Notes: a model not told the origin generated them from the sequence alone. Positions 45,167-54,693 are shown, counted from the stretch's first letter. The stretch: 64,000 nt of DNA from Verrucomicrobiota bacterium (GCA_023386835.1 JAEWIY010000076.1:13254-77253); one strand, 5' to 3'. Made by a program: numbers and translations.

Positions 45167-46815
45167 AGCCACTGGACCTGCTGGGCAATGCCGTCCGTGC
45201 CAAAGAGATTCTCGCTGTCCTGGCCCGCCATGGCTTCGCGGATCTCGCGACGACGCTGGACCGCCGTGGCGGCCTGATCGGCCGGCTCACGCCCGCCCCA
45301 GGTCCGCGGCGAAGCAAGTGGGAACGCATTCGCCTGGCGGCCGAGGAGTTGGGGCCGGCGTGGGTAAAGTTCGGCCAGTTGCTCAGCATGCGGCCGGATG
45401 TGATTCCGCATCCGCTGATCCTTGAGCTGCGCAAACTGCAGGACGCGGTCGCGCCCGTTCCCTTCGCCGAAATCCGCGAAGTGTTGATCGAGGAACTGGA
45501 AGCGGACCCGTCAGAGATCTTTTCCGAGTTCTCCGAAACGCCGATCGCAGCCGCGTCGCTCGCCCAAGTTTACGCGGCGAAGTTGAAGTCCACCGGCGAG
45601 GCCGTGGCGGTGAAGATCCAGCGGCCAAACATCGCGCGCAGCATTCGCGCGGACCTCGAGCTGGCCGCCTGGCTCGCGCAGCACCTGCACAACCGGGAGA
45701 ACCTGCACCCGTACGATCTGCCGTCCGTCGTCGAGGCGGTGCGCGACGGCGTTGAACGCGAACTCGATTTTCGCAACGAGGCGCTGAACCAAGGCTTCTT
45801 CAACTCCACCAATCCCGCGCCAGAGCGCGTGTTCGCGCCCCGCGTCTACCACGCGTATACCACCGAGCGGGTCTTGGTCATGGAGCTGATCGAGGGCAGC
45901 CGCGCCGATAGCGTGGCGCTGCCACCCGACAAGGCACGCGCGCTCGCGGCGGACGGCGCGCGTTCATTTGTGCACCAAGTGTTGCTCGCGGGTTTCTTTC
46001 ACGCCGATCCGCACGCGGGCAATGTGTTCGTCTCCACCGACGGGCGCCTCTGTTTCCTCGACTGGGGATTGGCGGGGCATCTCACGCGCCGCCTGCGCTA
46101 CGCGTTGGCGGACTTCTGGATTGCGGCCGTTGAAGGCGATGCCGAAAGCATCGTGCGCATCGCTTCCGAACTCGCTCCGCCCGGCGCGCGCACGGACCTA
46201 CGGGCGATGGAGAAGGATGTGACGCTCGCCTTGCGGGAGGAGCTGAACTTCGCGATGGGCCGGCAGGAGATCGGCCGCGCCATGCTCCGCCTGCTCTACG
46301 TCTTCGGCGTCAACGGCATCCCGCTGTCGGGTGACTACTCGATGATGGCCAAGGGGGTGCTGGCGATTGAGGAACTCGGGCGCAGCCTCGACCCGGACTT
46401 TGACCTGCGCGAACACGCGCGACCGGTGCTCCATCAACTCAGCCGCGAGCGCACCGGTCCGCGCGCGATGGCCCGCCGCTCACGCGAGTTCATTCGGAGC
46501 GCTCTGGGAAATCTGCAGGACCTGCCGAGTGAGCTGCAGCGCCTGATCCGCCGCCTGGAACACGACGACTTCACAATCAACTTTCAGCATCGCGGGTTGG
46601 AGGAGGTGGACGACGCCCTGAAGGCCGCAGCCAACCGGCTGACGCTCGGGGTCGTCAGCGGATCGTTGATCATCGGCTCATCCCTGTTGGTGACGACCGG
46701 CATCCCGCCGTACCTTTGGGGCTACCCGGTGTTGGGGATCATCGGGTACCTGCTCTCGGCCATCGTCGGCTTCTACATCATTTGGGACATCTTCCGACGC
46801 GGCGGCCACAAGTGA
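45163..46815 (+). CDS. ubiB: UbiB/AarF (ABC1/COQ8-type) atypical kinase
   Basis: This 550-residue protein has the COQ8-family signature KFGQLLSMRPDVIP (the KxGQ motif) and an Ala-rich nucleotide loop ASLAQVYAAKL. The VAVKIQRP lysine, the catalytic HADPHAGNVFV and a metal-binding FLDWGLAG (DWG in place of DFG) follow. Two C-terminal membrane helices lie at about 500-545. UbiB proteins support quinone synthesis as ATPases rather than classic kinases. The GTG start overlaps the phasin-like stop. No ubi or men genes are in the window. Confidence 0.92.
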   Translation: MKPLDLLGNAVRAKEILAVLARHGFADLATTLDRRGGLIGRLTPAPGPRRSKWERIRLAAEELGPAWVKFGQLLSMRPDVIPHPLILELRKLQDAVAPVPFAEIREVLIEELEADPSEIFSEFSETPIAAASLAQVYAAKLKSTGEAVAVKIQRPNIARSIRADLELAAWLAQHLHNRENLHPYDLPSVVEAVRDGVERELDFRNEALNQGFFNSTNPAPERVFAPRVYHAYTTERVLVMELIEGSRADSVALPPDKARALAADGARSFVHQVLLAGFFHADPHAGNVFVSTDGRLCFLDWGLAGHLTRRLRYALADFWIAAVEGDAESIVRIASELAPPGARTDLRAMEKDVTLALREELNFAMGRQEIGRAMLRLLYVFGVNGIPLSGDYSMMAKGVLAIEELGRSLDPDFDLREHARPVLHQLSRERTGPRAMARRSREFIRSALGNLQDLPSELQRLIRRLEHDDFTINFQHRGLEEVDDALKAAANRLTLGVVSGSLIIGSSLLVTTGIPPYLWGYPVLGIIGYLLSAIVGFYIIWDIFRRGGHK

Positions 46816-46846
46816 GCTCGCCGCCGGATGCCCAAGCGCCGGACCG

Positions 46847-47203
46847 CTACTTGGCGGCGCGGGCTTCGGTCAATGCGCCGACGAGCGCGGCGCGGGCCTT
46901 CTCGTACGCCAACTTGCGAGGATCGAACTGGTTCTGACGCGCATTCAGCAGCGACTCGAAGGCGGCTTCCGTCTTCTCCAGCTGCTCGATCGCCGGGATG
47001 TACCGGGCGACGACGTCGTCCGGTTTGTCTTTCACCTCAGACTCAATCTGTTCACGGAACGCCCGCAGCTCAGCCTCGGCCGCATCCACGTAGGACTTCA
47101 CCGCTTGTTCGTAGGCGGAGAGCGTTTTGCCACCAGACTGGGCAAACGCGGGCGTGGCCAGGAGCAGACCGGCCGCGGCAAGGAGGAGACATGAACGATT
47201 CAT
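46847..47203 (-). CDS. small secreted helical protein, unknown
   Basis: This 118-residue protein has a clear signal peptide (MNRSCLLLAAAGLLLATPAF, cleavage after AFA). A fully helical charged mature part follows (about 25-118), with heptad-like Ala/Glu/Lys patterns. I know no named family. It is divergent from the U32 gene and convergent with ubiB. It is probably periplasmic and monocistronic. Confidence 0.7.
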   Translation of the reverse strand: MNRSCLLLAAAGLLLATPAFAQSGGKTLSAYEQAVKSYVDAAEAELRAFREQIESEVKDKPDDVVARYIPAIEQLEKTEAAFESLLNARQNQFDPRKLAYEKARAALVGALTEARAAK

Positions 47204-47275
47204 TTCGAATTAGACGTCTGCACCTTCAGAAGTTCCGACGATCAGAGCGACACCGGAGTCGCGGCGACGAGAAAA

Positions 47276-47300
47276 CGGGCGCGGGAAACCCTTGCGCCCG
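47276..47300. repeat. strong hairpin in the divergent region
   Basis: CGGGCGC (47276-47282) pairs with GCGCCCG (47294-47300), with three further G-C pairs inside around an AAA loop and a TT bulge. It lies 26 nt before the U32 start. On the minus strand it is followed by GTTTT. It may be a leader structure of the U32 mRNA or a terminator for antisense reading. Confidence 0.4.
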
Positions 47301-47325
47301 GGCCCGCGCGGCGTAGGGGTGCGGA

Positions 47326-49905
47326 ATGTCTGTCCGTGCTCCATCGTCCACCGAATCAGCGTCCGCGGCGCCGGCCTTGGCCCGTCCGGAGCTGCTCGCA
47401 CCGGCGGGCGATTGGGAGTGTGTTCGCGCCGCCATCGAAAACGGAGCGGATGCCGTCTATTTCGGGCTGGAGCGTTTCAACGCGCGCATGCGGGCGAAGA
47501 ACTTCACCCAGGCTGACCTGCCGGAGTTGATGCACTTCCTGCATCGGCGCGGCGTGCGCGGCTACGTGACCTTCAACACCCTCGTCTTCACGCGTGAGTT
47601 GGAGGATGCCGCCGATTACTTGCGCACCATCATTCGCGCCGGAGTGGATGCTGCCATCGTGCAGGACGTGGGCGTCTGCCGTTTGATTCGGCAACTCTCG
47701 CCAGACTTTCCGATCCACTGTTCCACGCAGATGACGATCACGAGCGCGGCGGGCGTGGAATTTGCCCACGAGCTCGGAGCGCAGCTCGTGGTGCTCGCGC
47801 GGGAGAACTCGCTCGCGGAGATCAATACCATCCAATCCGCGCAAGCCGCCACCGGCCGCGCACTCCCACTCGAAGTTTTTGTGCACGGCGCGCTGTGCGT
47901 CGCGTACTCGGGCCAATGTCTGACGAGCGAGTCGCTGGGCGGCCGCTCCGCCAATCGCGGCGAGTGTGCCCAAGCGTGCCGTCTGCCGTACGAACTGGTG
48001 TCTGACGGGCAGAAGGTCGAGTTGGGTGATCGCAAGTACCTGCTGAGTCCGCAGGACCTAGCCGGTCTCGAAGTTTTGCCGGAGCTCGTGCGCGCGGGTG
48101 TCGCGTCGTTGAAAATTGAAGGCCGGCTGAAGAGTCCGGAATACGTCGCCAGCATCACGCGCGTTTATCGCACCGCCCTTGATCGTGTCCTTGGAACGTC
48201 CGCGACGCCAGCGGCCACTACGGCGCCGGACGACGCGAAACGCGCGCGATACGAACTTGAAATGTCTTTCTCGCGCGGCCTCTACACGGGCTGGTTCCGC
48301 GGGATCAACAATCAGGAACTCGCGCACGGCCGCTTTGGCACCAAACGCGGGGTGTTCCTCGGCACCGTTACCCGCGTGCAACGCGAACAGGTCCATCTGC
48401 GGCTGGAGGCGCCGGTGAAGCCGGGTGACGGCATCGTCTTCGATGCCGGCCGACCCGAAGCAGGTGAACAGGGTGGTCGTATCTACTCAGTCGCGACCCG
48501 CGGTCCGGAAACGGTGCTGGGGTTTGGGCGCGGCGACATCGACTTCGCACAGGTGCACGTGGGCGATCGCGTCTGGAAAACGAGCGATCCCGCGCTCCAG
48601 CGTGAGTTGCGCACCACGTTTGAGGGAGAGCAGATCCGGTTTCAGCAACCGATCACGATCGAAGTGCACGGCGAGGTGGGTACACCGCTGATACTGATCG
48701 CGAAGGATGCGCACGGCCACTGTGCGCAAGTACGCTCGGCCATGCCGTTAATCGCCGCCGATCATCAACCGCTGACCGAGCAGCGATTGCGCGATCAGCT
48801 CGGGCGGCTGGGCGGCACGCCTTTCCGCCTGGGGCAGCTCATCAACGAAACCGCGGCCAACGTTCTGCTGCCGCTCAGCGAGTTGAACCGGTTGCGGCGC
48901 GAGCTCGTGGGCGCACTCGAGGCCCAGCGCACCGCGCCGCAACGCTGGACGCTGCAGCCGATCAACGAGGTCGTGCCCGCTGCACCCGAAAACGCGAGCC
49001 GCGCGGTCGATCCGGAGATCATCGCCGTGACGCGTGATCTCGATCAATTCGATGCCGCGCTCAGCTGCACGGGGCTACACACGTTCTACTGCGAATTTGA
49101 AAACCCGAAACACTACCGCGAAGCCGTGGCGCGCTTCCAACGGTGGCGGGATCAATCGAGTGCAACGAGCAGCGCCACCGCACCGACGTTGTGGGTGGCC
49201 GCGCCGCGCGTGTTCAAACCGGGAGAAGACTGGATCCTCAGCCTAGTGCGTTCATGCCAGGCGGACGGCTACCTCGTCCGCAACGCCGAGCATCTCCGCT
49301 TCTTCGCGGGCTCGCGCGTGCGCGGCGATTTTTCGCTCAACGTCGCGAATCCGCTCTCGGCGCGGTATTTTCTCAATCGCTACAAGCTCGAGCGCGTGAC
49401 CGCCAGTTACGACCTCAACGTGGCGCAGCTTGAGGACCTGCTGCGCGCCGGTCCCGCCGACCGCTTCGACATCACGCTGCACCAACGCATGCCCATGTTT
49501 CACATGGAGCATTGCGTGTTCTGCGCCTTCCTCTCGTCCGGCAAGGACTACCACGATTGTGGCCGCCCGTGCGAAAAGCATCGCGTGGCACTGCGCGACC
49601 GGGTCGGCGCGGAACTGCCGTTGAAGGCTGATGCCGGCTGTCGTAACACCGTGTACAACAACCGCGCGCAGACCGGCGCGGAATTCGCGCAGCGACTGAT
49701 TGAACTCGGCGCCCGGCACTTCCGGATCGAGTTCGTGCACGAATCGGCCGACGAGGTGCGGCGCACGTTGCAGCAGTACCAGCGGTTGCTCCGCGGCGAA
49801 GTGAGCGGCGCCGATCTTTGGCGCGAGCTCAAGCTGGTCAACCAATTGGGCGTGACGCGCGGCCAGTTGGAAACGACACCCCAGGTCATTTTCAAGAAGC
49901 GCTGA
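47326..49905 (+). CDS. U32-family peptidase-like protein, RlhA-type, extended
   Basis: This 859-residue protein starts with the U32 core: ELLAPAGDWECVRAAIENGA, then the family signature EVFVHGALCVAYSGQCLTS (about 185-203) with its Cys residues and RGECAQACRLPY. A DUF3656-like middle region follows (about 380-560). The last ~200 residues carry a further Cys-rich part: HMEHCVFCAFLSSGKDYHDC, then GRPCE and ADAGCRNTVYNN. U32 proteins such as RlhA and TrhP hydroxylate RNA bases with an Fe-S cluster; peptidase activity is doubtful. E. coli RlhA is ~650 residues, so this one is longer. The RNA target is unknown. Confidence 0.87.
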   Translation: MSVRAPSSTESASAAPALARPELLAPAGDWECVRAAIENGADAVYFGLERFNARMRAKNFTQADLPELMHFLHRRGVRGYVTFNTLVFTRELEDAADYLRTIIRAGVDAAIVQDVGVCRLIRQLSPDFPIHCSTQMTITSAAGVEFAHELGAQLVVLARENSLAEINTIQSAQAATGRALPLEVFVHGALCVAYSGQCLTSESLGGRSANRGECAQACRLPYELVSDGQKVELGDRKYLLSPQDLAGLEVLPELVRAGVASLKIEGRLKSPEYVASITRVYRTALDRVLGTSATPAATTAPDDAKRARYELEMSFSRGLYTGWFRGINNQELAHGRFGTKRGVFLGTVTRVQREQVHLRLEAPVKPGDGIVFDAGRPEAGEQGGRIYSVATRGPETVLGFGRGDIDFAQVHVGDRVWKTSDPALQRELRTTFEGEQIRFQQPITIEVHGEVGTPLILIAKDAHGHCAQVRSAMPLIAADHQPLTEQRLRDQLGRLGGTPFRLGQLINETAANVLLPLSELNRLRRELVGALEAQRTAPQRWTLQPINEVVPAAPENASRAVDPEIIAVTRDLDQFDAALSCTGLHTFYCEFENPKHYREAVARFQRWRDQSSATSSATAPTLWVAAPRVFKPGEDWILSLVRSCQADGYLVRNAEHLRFFAGSRVRGDFSLNVANPLSARYFLNRYKLERVTASYDLNVAQLEDLLRAGPADRFDITLHQRMPMFHMEHCVFCAFLSSGKDYHDCGRPCEKHRVALRDRVGAELPLKADAGCRNTVYNNRAQTGAEFAQRLIELGARHFRIEFVHESADEVRRTLQQYQRLLRGEVSGADLWRELKLVNQLGVTRGQLETTPQVIFKKR

Positions 49906-49972
49906 GCCCTGCGCGGCATTCGTCCAACCCGGAATGTGTTCTGTCGCCACGAGTTGGATGCGGAAAAAGCAA

Positions 49973-50000
49973 GACGGGGCCGCCTTTCGGCGACCCCGTC
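49973..50000 (-). terminator. hairpin with minus-strand T-tract
   Basis: GACGGGG / CCCCGTC plus CGCC / GGCG with one C-A mismatch and a TTTC loop. On the minus strand TTGCTTTTT follows; on the plus strand no T-tract does. So it would stop minus-strand transcripts or act as a plain hairpin after the U32 gene. Confidence 0.45.
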
Positions 50001-50018
50001 AGGTCCAGCTTCAACTAA

Positions 50019-50058
50019 CTACCCGGGATGCACCCGGGGCCTTTCGGCATGCAGGTAG
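50019..50058 (+). other. structured leader candidate ahead of the adenylate kinase
   Basis: CTACC (50019-50023) can pair with GGTAG (50054-50058), and ATGC with GCAT inside, around CCCGGG repeats and a GGCC-TTTC-GGC element. It lies ~110-150 nt upstream of the adenylate-kinase-like ATG. This may be part of a long leader; I match it to no known riboswitch. Confidence 0.3.
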
Positions 50059-50169
50059 ACCGGACGCGATTCTTGGTGTTCCGATTTCGGCCCGATTAAT
50101 CCGAGCAGCCAATCCAGAGTCGCCGCAGGAGAGAAAGTAGTTTCTGCTCTGCCAATTAGCCCGTTTCCA

Positions 50170-51411
50170 ATGCCGCCCGAGACCCCCACGACGATCATTT
50201 CCCCGAAAAAAAATGATGGGATTTCGCCTCCTGCCGTCGCCAAGAACCGCGACTTGGAGATCAAGGATCCTGTTCTGATCTTTAATGCCGTCTGGTCGGA
50301 ACTCGAACAGGAGTTCGGTCGCGAGCAGCTGCGCTTCCCCAAGGAAATCATCCTGCTCGGTGGCGCCCCCGGCTCCGGCAAGGGCACCCACACCCGCTTC
50401 ATCCTGCGCGCCCGCGGACTCACCTGCCCGCCTGTCGTGGTGAGCGCACTACTGGATTCCCCCGACGCGCAGAGAATCAAGAACGCGGGCGGCATGGTCG
50501 GAGATCGCGAGGTCATGGGCATCCTGCTTCGCGAGCTTCTGAAGCCGGAATACCGTGATGGCTGCATCCTCGACGGTTTCCCGCGCACGAAGGTTCAGGT
50601 CGAGTGCTTGAAGATCCTCGTCGACCGGATGCTCGCACTGCGTCGCGAATTCTATGGCACGCCGCTCGGCATCCATTTCCGCCAGCCGACGATCCACATC
50701 ATGGTGTTGTTCGTCGACGAGAAGACCTCCGTCGCGCGGCAACTGAAGCGCGGCGCGGAAGTGAAGGCGCACAACGAGGAAGTGCGCCGCTCGGGTGACG
50801 GTGAACTGCTCGAGGAACGGGCAACCGACTACGACCCCGGGCTCGCCCAGCGGCGGTATCAGGTCTTCAAGGAGCAGACTTGGGACGCCCTGCAGTCGTT
50901 AAAGGAGCTTTTCCACTATCACTTCATCAACGCCCAAGGGACGATTGAGGAAGTCGAGGTGAACATCGTGAAGGAGCTCAAGTACCAGAGCTCCCTTGAA
51001 CTCGACCCGGCGACGCACGACACGTTGCGCGTCATTCCGGTGGCCGAAGAGATCGTGGTGCACGCCCGCCAGGAATTGGTGAAGCGGCTCGACAGCTACC
51101 AATTCGAGCAAAGCACGCTCTTCGCCAAGGTGGTGGCGTTCGTCGACAAGAAGATCATGCCGATCGTGATCCGGCATGCGATCTCCGGTGTTGGCCTGGT
51201 GAATACAGAGGACCACCTGCTCGATGATCCGGTCGCGCTGGCGATGCTGATCGATATCTTCTCGGAACGCGGCTACCACGCGGCGGTGGATCTGCACCGC
51301 ATTGAAGTCCCCGAGAAGGTGGACCTGAAGACGGGGCAGATCAGCTGCCGCGTGAAGAAGGTCTTCCGGATCCAGATCCGGTTCGAAGGCTCGGAAATCC
51401 GGCGGGGCTGA
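50170..51411 (+). CDS. adenylate kinase-like protein with a novel C-terminal extension
   Basis: This 413-residue protein has ~58 N-terminal residues before the P-loop GGAPGSGKGTHT. The NMP-binding part has LDGFPRTKVQVE, and a LID-like segment contains HNEEVRRSGDGELLEERATD. This is the nucleoside monophosphate kinase core (to about 265). The last ~150 residues are unlike any adenylate kinase domain I know. They are helical with VVHARQELVKRLDSYQFEQS, then a beta-rich end (GQISCRVKKVFRIQIRFEG). The core alone would convert AMP and ATP to two ADP. Whether it is a true adenylate kinase or a related kinase is open. Confidence 0.85.
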   Translation: MPPETPTTIISPKKNDGISPPAVAKNRDLEIKDPVLIFNAVWSELEQEFGREQLRFPKEIILLGGAPGSGKGTHTRFILRARGLTCPPVVVSALLDSPDAQRIKNAGGMVGDREVMGILLRELLKPEYRDGCILDGFPRTKVQVECLKILVDRMLALRREFYGTPLGIHFRQPTIHIMVLFVDEKTSVARQLKRGAEVKAHNEEVRRSGDGELLEERATDYDPGLAQRRYQVFKEQTWDALQSLKELFHYHFINAQGTIEEVEVNIVKELKYQSSLELDPATHDTLRVIPVAEEIVVHARQELVKRLDSYQFEQSTLFAKVVAFVDKKIMPIVIRHAISGVGLVNTEDHLLDDPVALAMLIDIFSERGYHAAVDLHRIEVPEKVDLKTGQISCRVKKVFRIQIRFEGSEIRRG

Positions 51412-51417
51412 ACCCGC

Positions 51418-52644
51418 CTATTCGTAACGCAGGGCCTCGATCGGGTCGAGCGAGGCCGCCTTGAGCGCGGGATACAGGCCGAAGCCAACGCCGATCCCGC
51501 AGCACACGCCCACGCCCGCGAGCGCCCACGCCCATGGGAAAACGACGGCGGCGTTGAACATCATGCCGCCGATGTTCCCCAGCGCGATGCCGAGCACGAT
51601 GCCGATGAGGCCGCCCACGAGTGACAGCGTGATCGCCTCGATCAGGAACTGGAGCAGGATGTTCTTTCGTTTCGCGCCGATGCTCTTGCGCACGCCGATC
51701 TCCTTCGTGCGCTCCGTCACGCTGACGAGCATGATGTTCATCACGCCGACACCGGACGCGACGAGGGCAATCGCACTGATGATCAACGCGCCCACACCGA
51801 CGACACCCGCGATCTTGTTGAAGGCCTCGATCAACGAGTCGTTCGAGAAGACTTCGAAGTCATTCGGATCCTCCGGATCGAGGCCGCGCACCAATCGCAT
51901 CGCGCCCGTCGCACGATCCTGCACCGCATCGAGCAGTTCCGGACTGCGGGCCTGGACATTGATCGAGATCGAGCGGCCGGCGCGCCCATAGGCCTCGAAA
52001 AACTGGGTGATCGGCACGATCGCGAAGTTGTCCTGGCTCTGCCCGAACCAGGATCCCTTCGGCGCCATCAGGCCAACCACGAGATAGGTCTGGCCGTCGA
52101 TCCGCACCTGCCGCCCCAGCGCTTCTTCCCCGGGAAACAAACGCTGCGCGATGTCGTCGCCGAGGATCACCACCGCCCGGCCGAACTCGATGTCTCCCGG
52201 CGTGAGATTGCGCCCGGCTGCGATCGAATAGTCGCGCGCGGTGACGAAGTTCTCATCCGCGCCACCGAGCACGACGTTCGGATTGGTCCGACGGTCACCG
52301 TAGGTCACACGCCGCCCGCCCCGCCGGATCATCAGGCTGATCGTGGCGTGTTCGTCCATCGCCGACTTGAAGCGCCGCGCCATCGTATAATCGATGTCGC
52401 GACGGTTGCGGAAACGCTGCGTCGGATCGCTGAAGTTGATCGGGGGAAACTTGCTGATGTGAAACGAATTTGCGCCCAGCACGTTCAGGCTGCTCTCGAT
52501 GTTTTCGCGCACACCACTGAGGATCGTCATCACGCCGATGACGGTGAAAACGCCGATCGCGATGCCCAGCATCGTGAGCGACGAGCGCAGCTTGTTCGCT
52601 CGGATCGCATCAAACGCGAGTTTCAGGATTTCACCGAAGAGCAT
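51418..52644 (-). CDS. MacB-type ABC permease (second of two)
   Basis: This 408-residue protein has the MacB membrane-part layout. An N-terminal helix (about 20-43, LTMLGIAIGVFTVIGVM) is followed by a periplasmic porter/Sabre domain (about 45-275). Three C-terminal helices have the coupling segment VSVTERTKEIGVRKSIGAKR before the second. There is no ATPase domain. It follows its paralogue by 27 bp. The two permeases, a LolD-like ATPase and a MacA-type adaptor form one operon, so the engine is probably a permease heterodimer. Confidence 0.92.
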   Translation of the reverse strand: MLFGEILKLAFDAIRANKLRSSLTMLGIAIGVFTVIGVMTILSGVRENIESSLNVLGANSFHISKFPPINFSDPTQRFRNRRDIDYTMARRFKSAMDEHATISLMIRRGGRRVTYGDRRTNPNVVLGGADENFVTARDYSIAAGRNLTPGDIEFGRAVVILGDDIAQRLFPGEEALGRQVRIDGQTYLVVGLMAPKGSWFGQSQDNFAIVPITQFFEAYGRAGRSISINVQARSPELLDAVQDRATGAMRLVRGLDPEDPNDFEVFSNDSLIEAFNKIAGVVGVGALIISAIALVASGVGVMNIMLVSVTERTKEIGVRKSIGAKRKNILLQFLIEAITLSLVGGLIGIVLGIALGNIGGMMFNAAVVFPWAWALAGVGVCCGIGVGFGLYPALKAASLDPIEALRYE

Positions 52645-52671
52645 GCGAAATCAGATCAGGAATCGGCGGTG

Positions 52672-53919
52672 TTACTCGTAGCGCAGCGCCACCACAGGAT
52701 CCAGTTTGCTGGCCTGCACCGCCGGCAGGAATCCGCTGACGACACCCGTGACCGTCGACACCGCGAGACCGAGCACGACCAGGCTGAACGAAAACACCAA
52801 GGGGAACTTCGGGAAGACGGCGCTCACCACGCCGACCAAACTGCCGGTCAACAACAGCCCGACCACACCGCCGACCAGGCAGATCGCCACCGCTTCGAGC
52901 AGGAACTGAAGCAGAATCGTCCGTCGCCGCGCGCCCAGCGCCTTGCGGGTGCCGATCTCCCGCGTCCGCTCCTTCACCGAAACGTAGGTGATGTTCATGA
53001 TGCCGATGGCGCCAACGAGCAGGGCGAGGCCCGTGATCAACAGTCCGGCGGCCGCGATAAAGAACTGCACCTTGCCCAACTGGTCGCTCACGGTGCCCTG
53101 CGTATTGAGTTCGAAGTCGTCCTTCATCTCGGGACCCAGGCCCCGGATCCGACGCATCAACCCGCGCAGCTCGTCCAGAGCCTCCGCCGAGCGCGCCGGG
53201 TCGTATTGCACCCGCACTTCCCCATCCTGTCGTGCGGAGAAGTGCCTCTGGTAGGTCGTGATCGGCAGCGAGATCATCGAATCCCAGCTCCACAAACCGA
53301 GGAAGCTGCCTTGGCGCGCGACCACGCCAATCACCTCCAGCGGAACGCCGCGCACGCGGATCGTTTCGCCGACCGGGGATTGATTGGGAAACAATGCGTC
53401 GGCGACGTCGAATCCGATGACCACCACGTTACGGCCGTTCTGCACTTCGAAGTCCGAGTAGAAGCGACCTTCGCGCAGGTCGCTCTTCGAGATCCGAGCA
53501 ATCTCGGCGACGGTGCCCATCGTGTAGATGTTGTTCACCCGCACCTCACCACGAACGATCGTGCTCATGCGCGCCGTCACCGGCACCGCAAGCTTCAAAG
53601 CGCTGCCGGGGTTGCTCGTGATCCACTCATTGATCTGCCGCGCGTATTCGGGCCGGATGTCGCGCCGGTTGCGATAATTCCACCAGTCGCTCACGTCACG
53701 CCACGGCCATTTCCCCACGTAGAGCACGTCGTCACCAAACCCGGCGAGGCTCTGGCGCACGCCGGCGCTGATGCCGTTGATCGCCGTGCCCATCAACGTG
53801 ACCGCAACAATCCCGATGATCACACCCAGCGCGGTGAGCGCGGAGCGCATCTTGTTCGCCCGGATCTGCGCAAAGGCGATCCGCAACGATTCACTGAACT
53901 CGTAGAGAAAGCGGCGCAC
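52672..53919 (-). CDS. MacB-type ABC permease (first of two)
   Basis: This 415-residue paralogue of the next permease has an N-terminal helix (about 25-48, ALTALGVIIGIVAVTLMG) and a periplasmic domain. Three C-terminal helices have the loop VSVKERTREIGTRKALGARR. The periplasmic part differs enough between the two paralogues to allow an asymmetric pore. It starts 36 bp after the ATPase gene. Confidence 0.92.
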   Translation of the reverse strand: MRRFLYEFSESLRIAFAQIRANKMRSALTALGVIIGIVAVTLMGTAINGISAGVRQSLAGFGDDVLYVGKWPWRDVSDWWNYRNRRDIRPEYARQINEWITSNPGSALKLAVPVTARMSTIVRGEVRVNNIYTMGTVAEIARISKSDLREGRFYSDFEVQNGRNVVVIGFDVADALFPNQSPVGETIRVRGVPLEVIGVVARQGSFLGLWSWDSMISLPITTYQRHFSARQDGEVRVQYDPARSAEALDELRGLMRRIRGLGPEMKDDFELNTQGTVSDQLGKVQFFIAAAGLLITGLALLVGAIGIMNITYVSVKERTREIGTRKALGARRRTILLQFLLEAVAICLVGGVVGLLLTGSLVGVVSAVFPKFPLVFSFSLVVLGLAVSTVTGVVSGFLPAVQASKLDPVVALRYE

Positions 53920-53955
53920 GCGACGAGCGATTCAGGCGAGCGGGAAGCGGGTTGA

Positions 53956-54693
53956 CTAGAGGTTGGGCTGATCCGACTCGATCAAGCCGTCGCGCAGGCG
54001 GACGATGCGCCGGGCATGCTGGGCAATGTCCTCTTCGTGAGTGACAACGATGAGCGTGTTTCCTTGCTCATAAAGCTGCTCGAACAACGCCATGATCTCC
54101 ACGCCGGTCCGCGAGTCGAGATTACCCGTCGGTTCGTCCGCCAGGATGATCGACGGCTCGGTCACCAGCGCGCGGGCGATCGCGACGCGCTGGCGCTGAC
54201 CACCGGAGAGCTCGTTGGGTTTGTGGTGCAGGCGCCCGCCCAAGCCGACGGCCTCCAGCGCGCGGCGCGCCTTCTCGATCCGCGCCTGCCGCGGCATGCC
54301 GGCGTAGATCAGCGGCAGCTCGACGTTGTGCAACGCGTCCGATCGGGGCAACAGGTTGAAGGTCTGGAAGACAAAACCGATCTCGCGGTTCCGGATCTCC
54401 GCCAGCTCGTCATCGACCATCTGCGCGACGTTCTTGCCGTTAAATTCATAACGGCCGCTCGTCGGCGTATCGAGGCAGCCGAGCATGTTCATCAAGGTCG
54501 ACTTGCCGCTGCCCGACGGACCCATGATCGCCAGGTATTCGTTGCGATGGATCTTCAGGCCGACTCCACGCAGGGCGTGGATGGTCTCGGAGCCCATCTT
54601 GTAGAGCTTGGTGACGCCCTCGATCTCGATCACGAGCGGACCCGGAGGACGGATCGCGCGATCGGCGGCGGGGCGGAACTGCACGGGATTCAT
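53956..54693 (-). CDS. MacB/LolD-type ABC ATPase
   Basis: This 245-residue ATPase has Walker A GPSGSGKST near residue 60, the Q-loop GFVFQTFNLLPRSD, the signature LSGGQRQRVAIARAL and Walker B IILADEPTGNLD. It has the short form of the MacB nucleotide-binding domain without fused membrane part. It lies between the MacA-type adaptor (57 bp) and the two permeases. Confidence 0.95.
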   Translation of the reverse strand: MNPVQFRPAADRAIRPPGPLVIEIEGVTKLYKMGSETIHALRGVGLKIHRNEYLAIMGPSGSGKSTLMNMLGCLDTPTSGRYEFNGKNVAQMVDDELAEIRNREIGFVFQTFNLLPRSDALHNVELPLIYAGMPRQARIEKARRALEAVGLGGRLHHKPNELSGGQRQRVAIARALVTEPSIILADEPTGNLDSRTGVEIMALFEQLYEQGNTLIVVTHEEDIAQHARRIVRLRDGLIESDQPNL

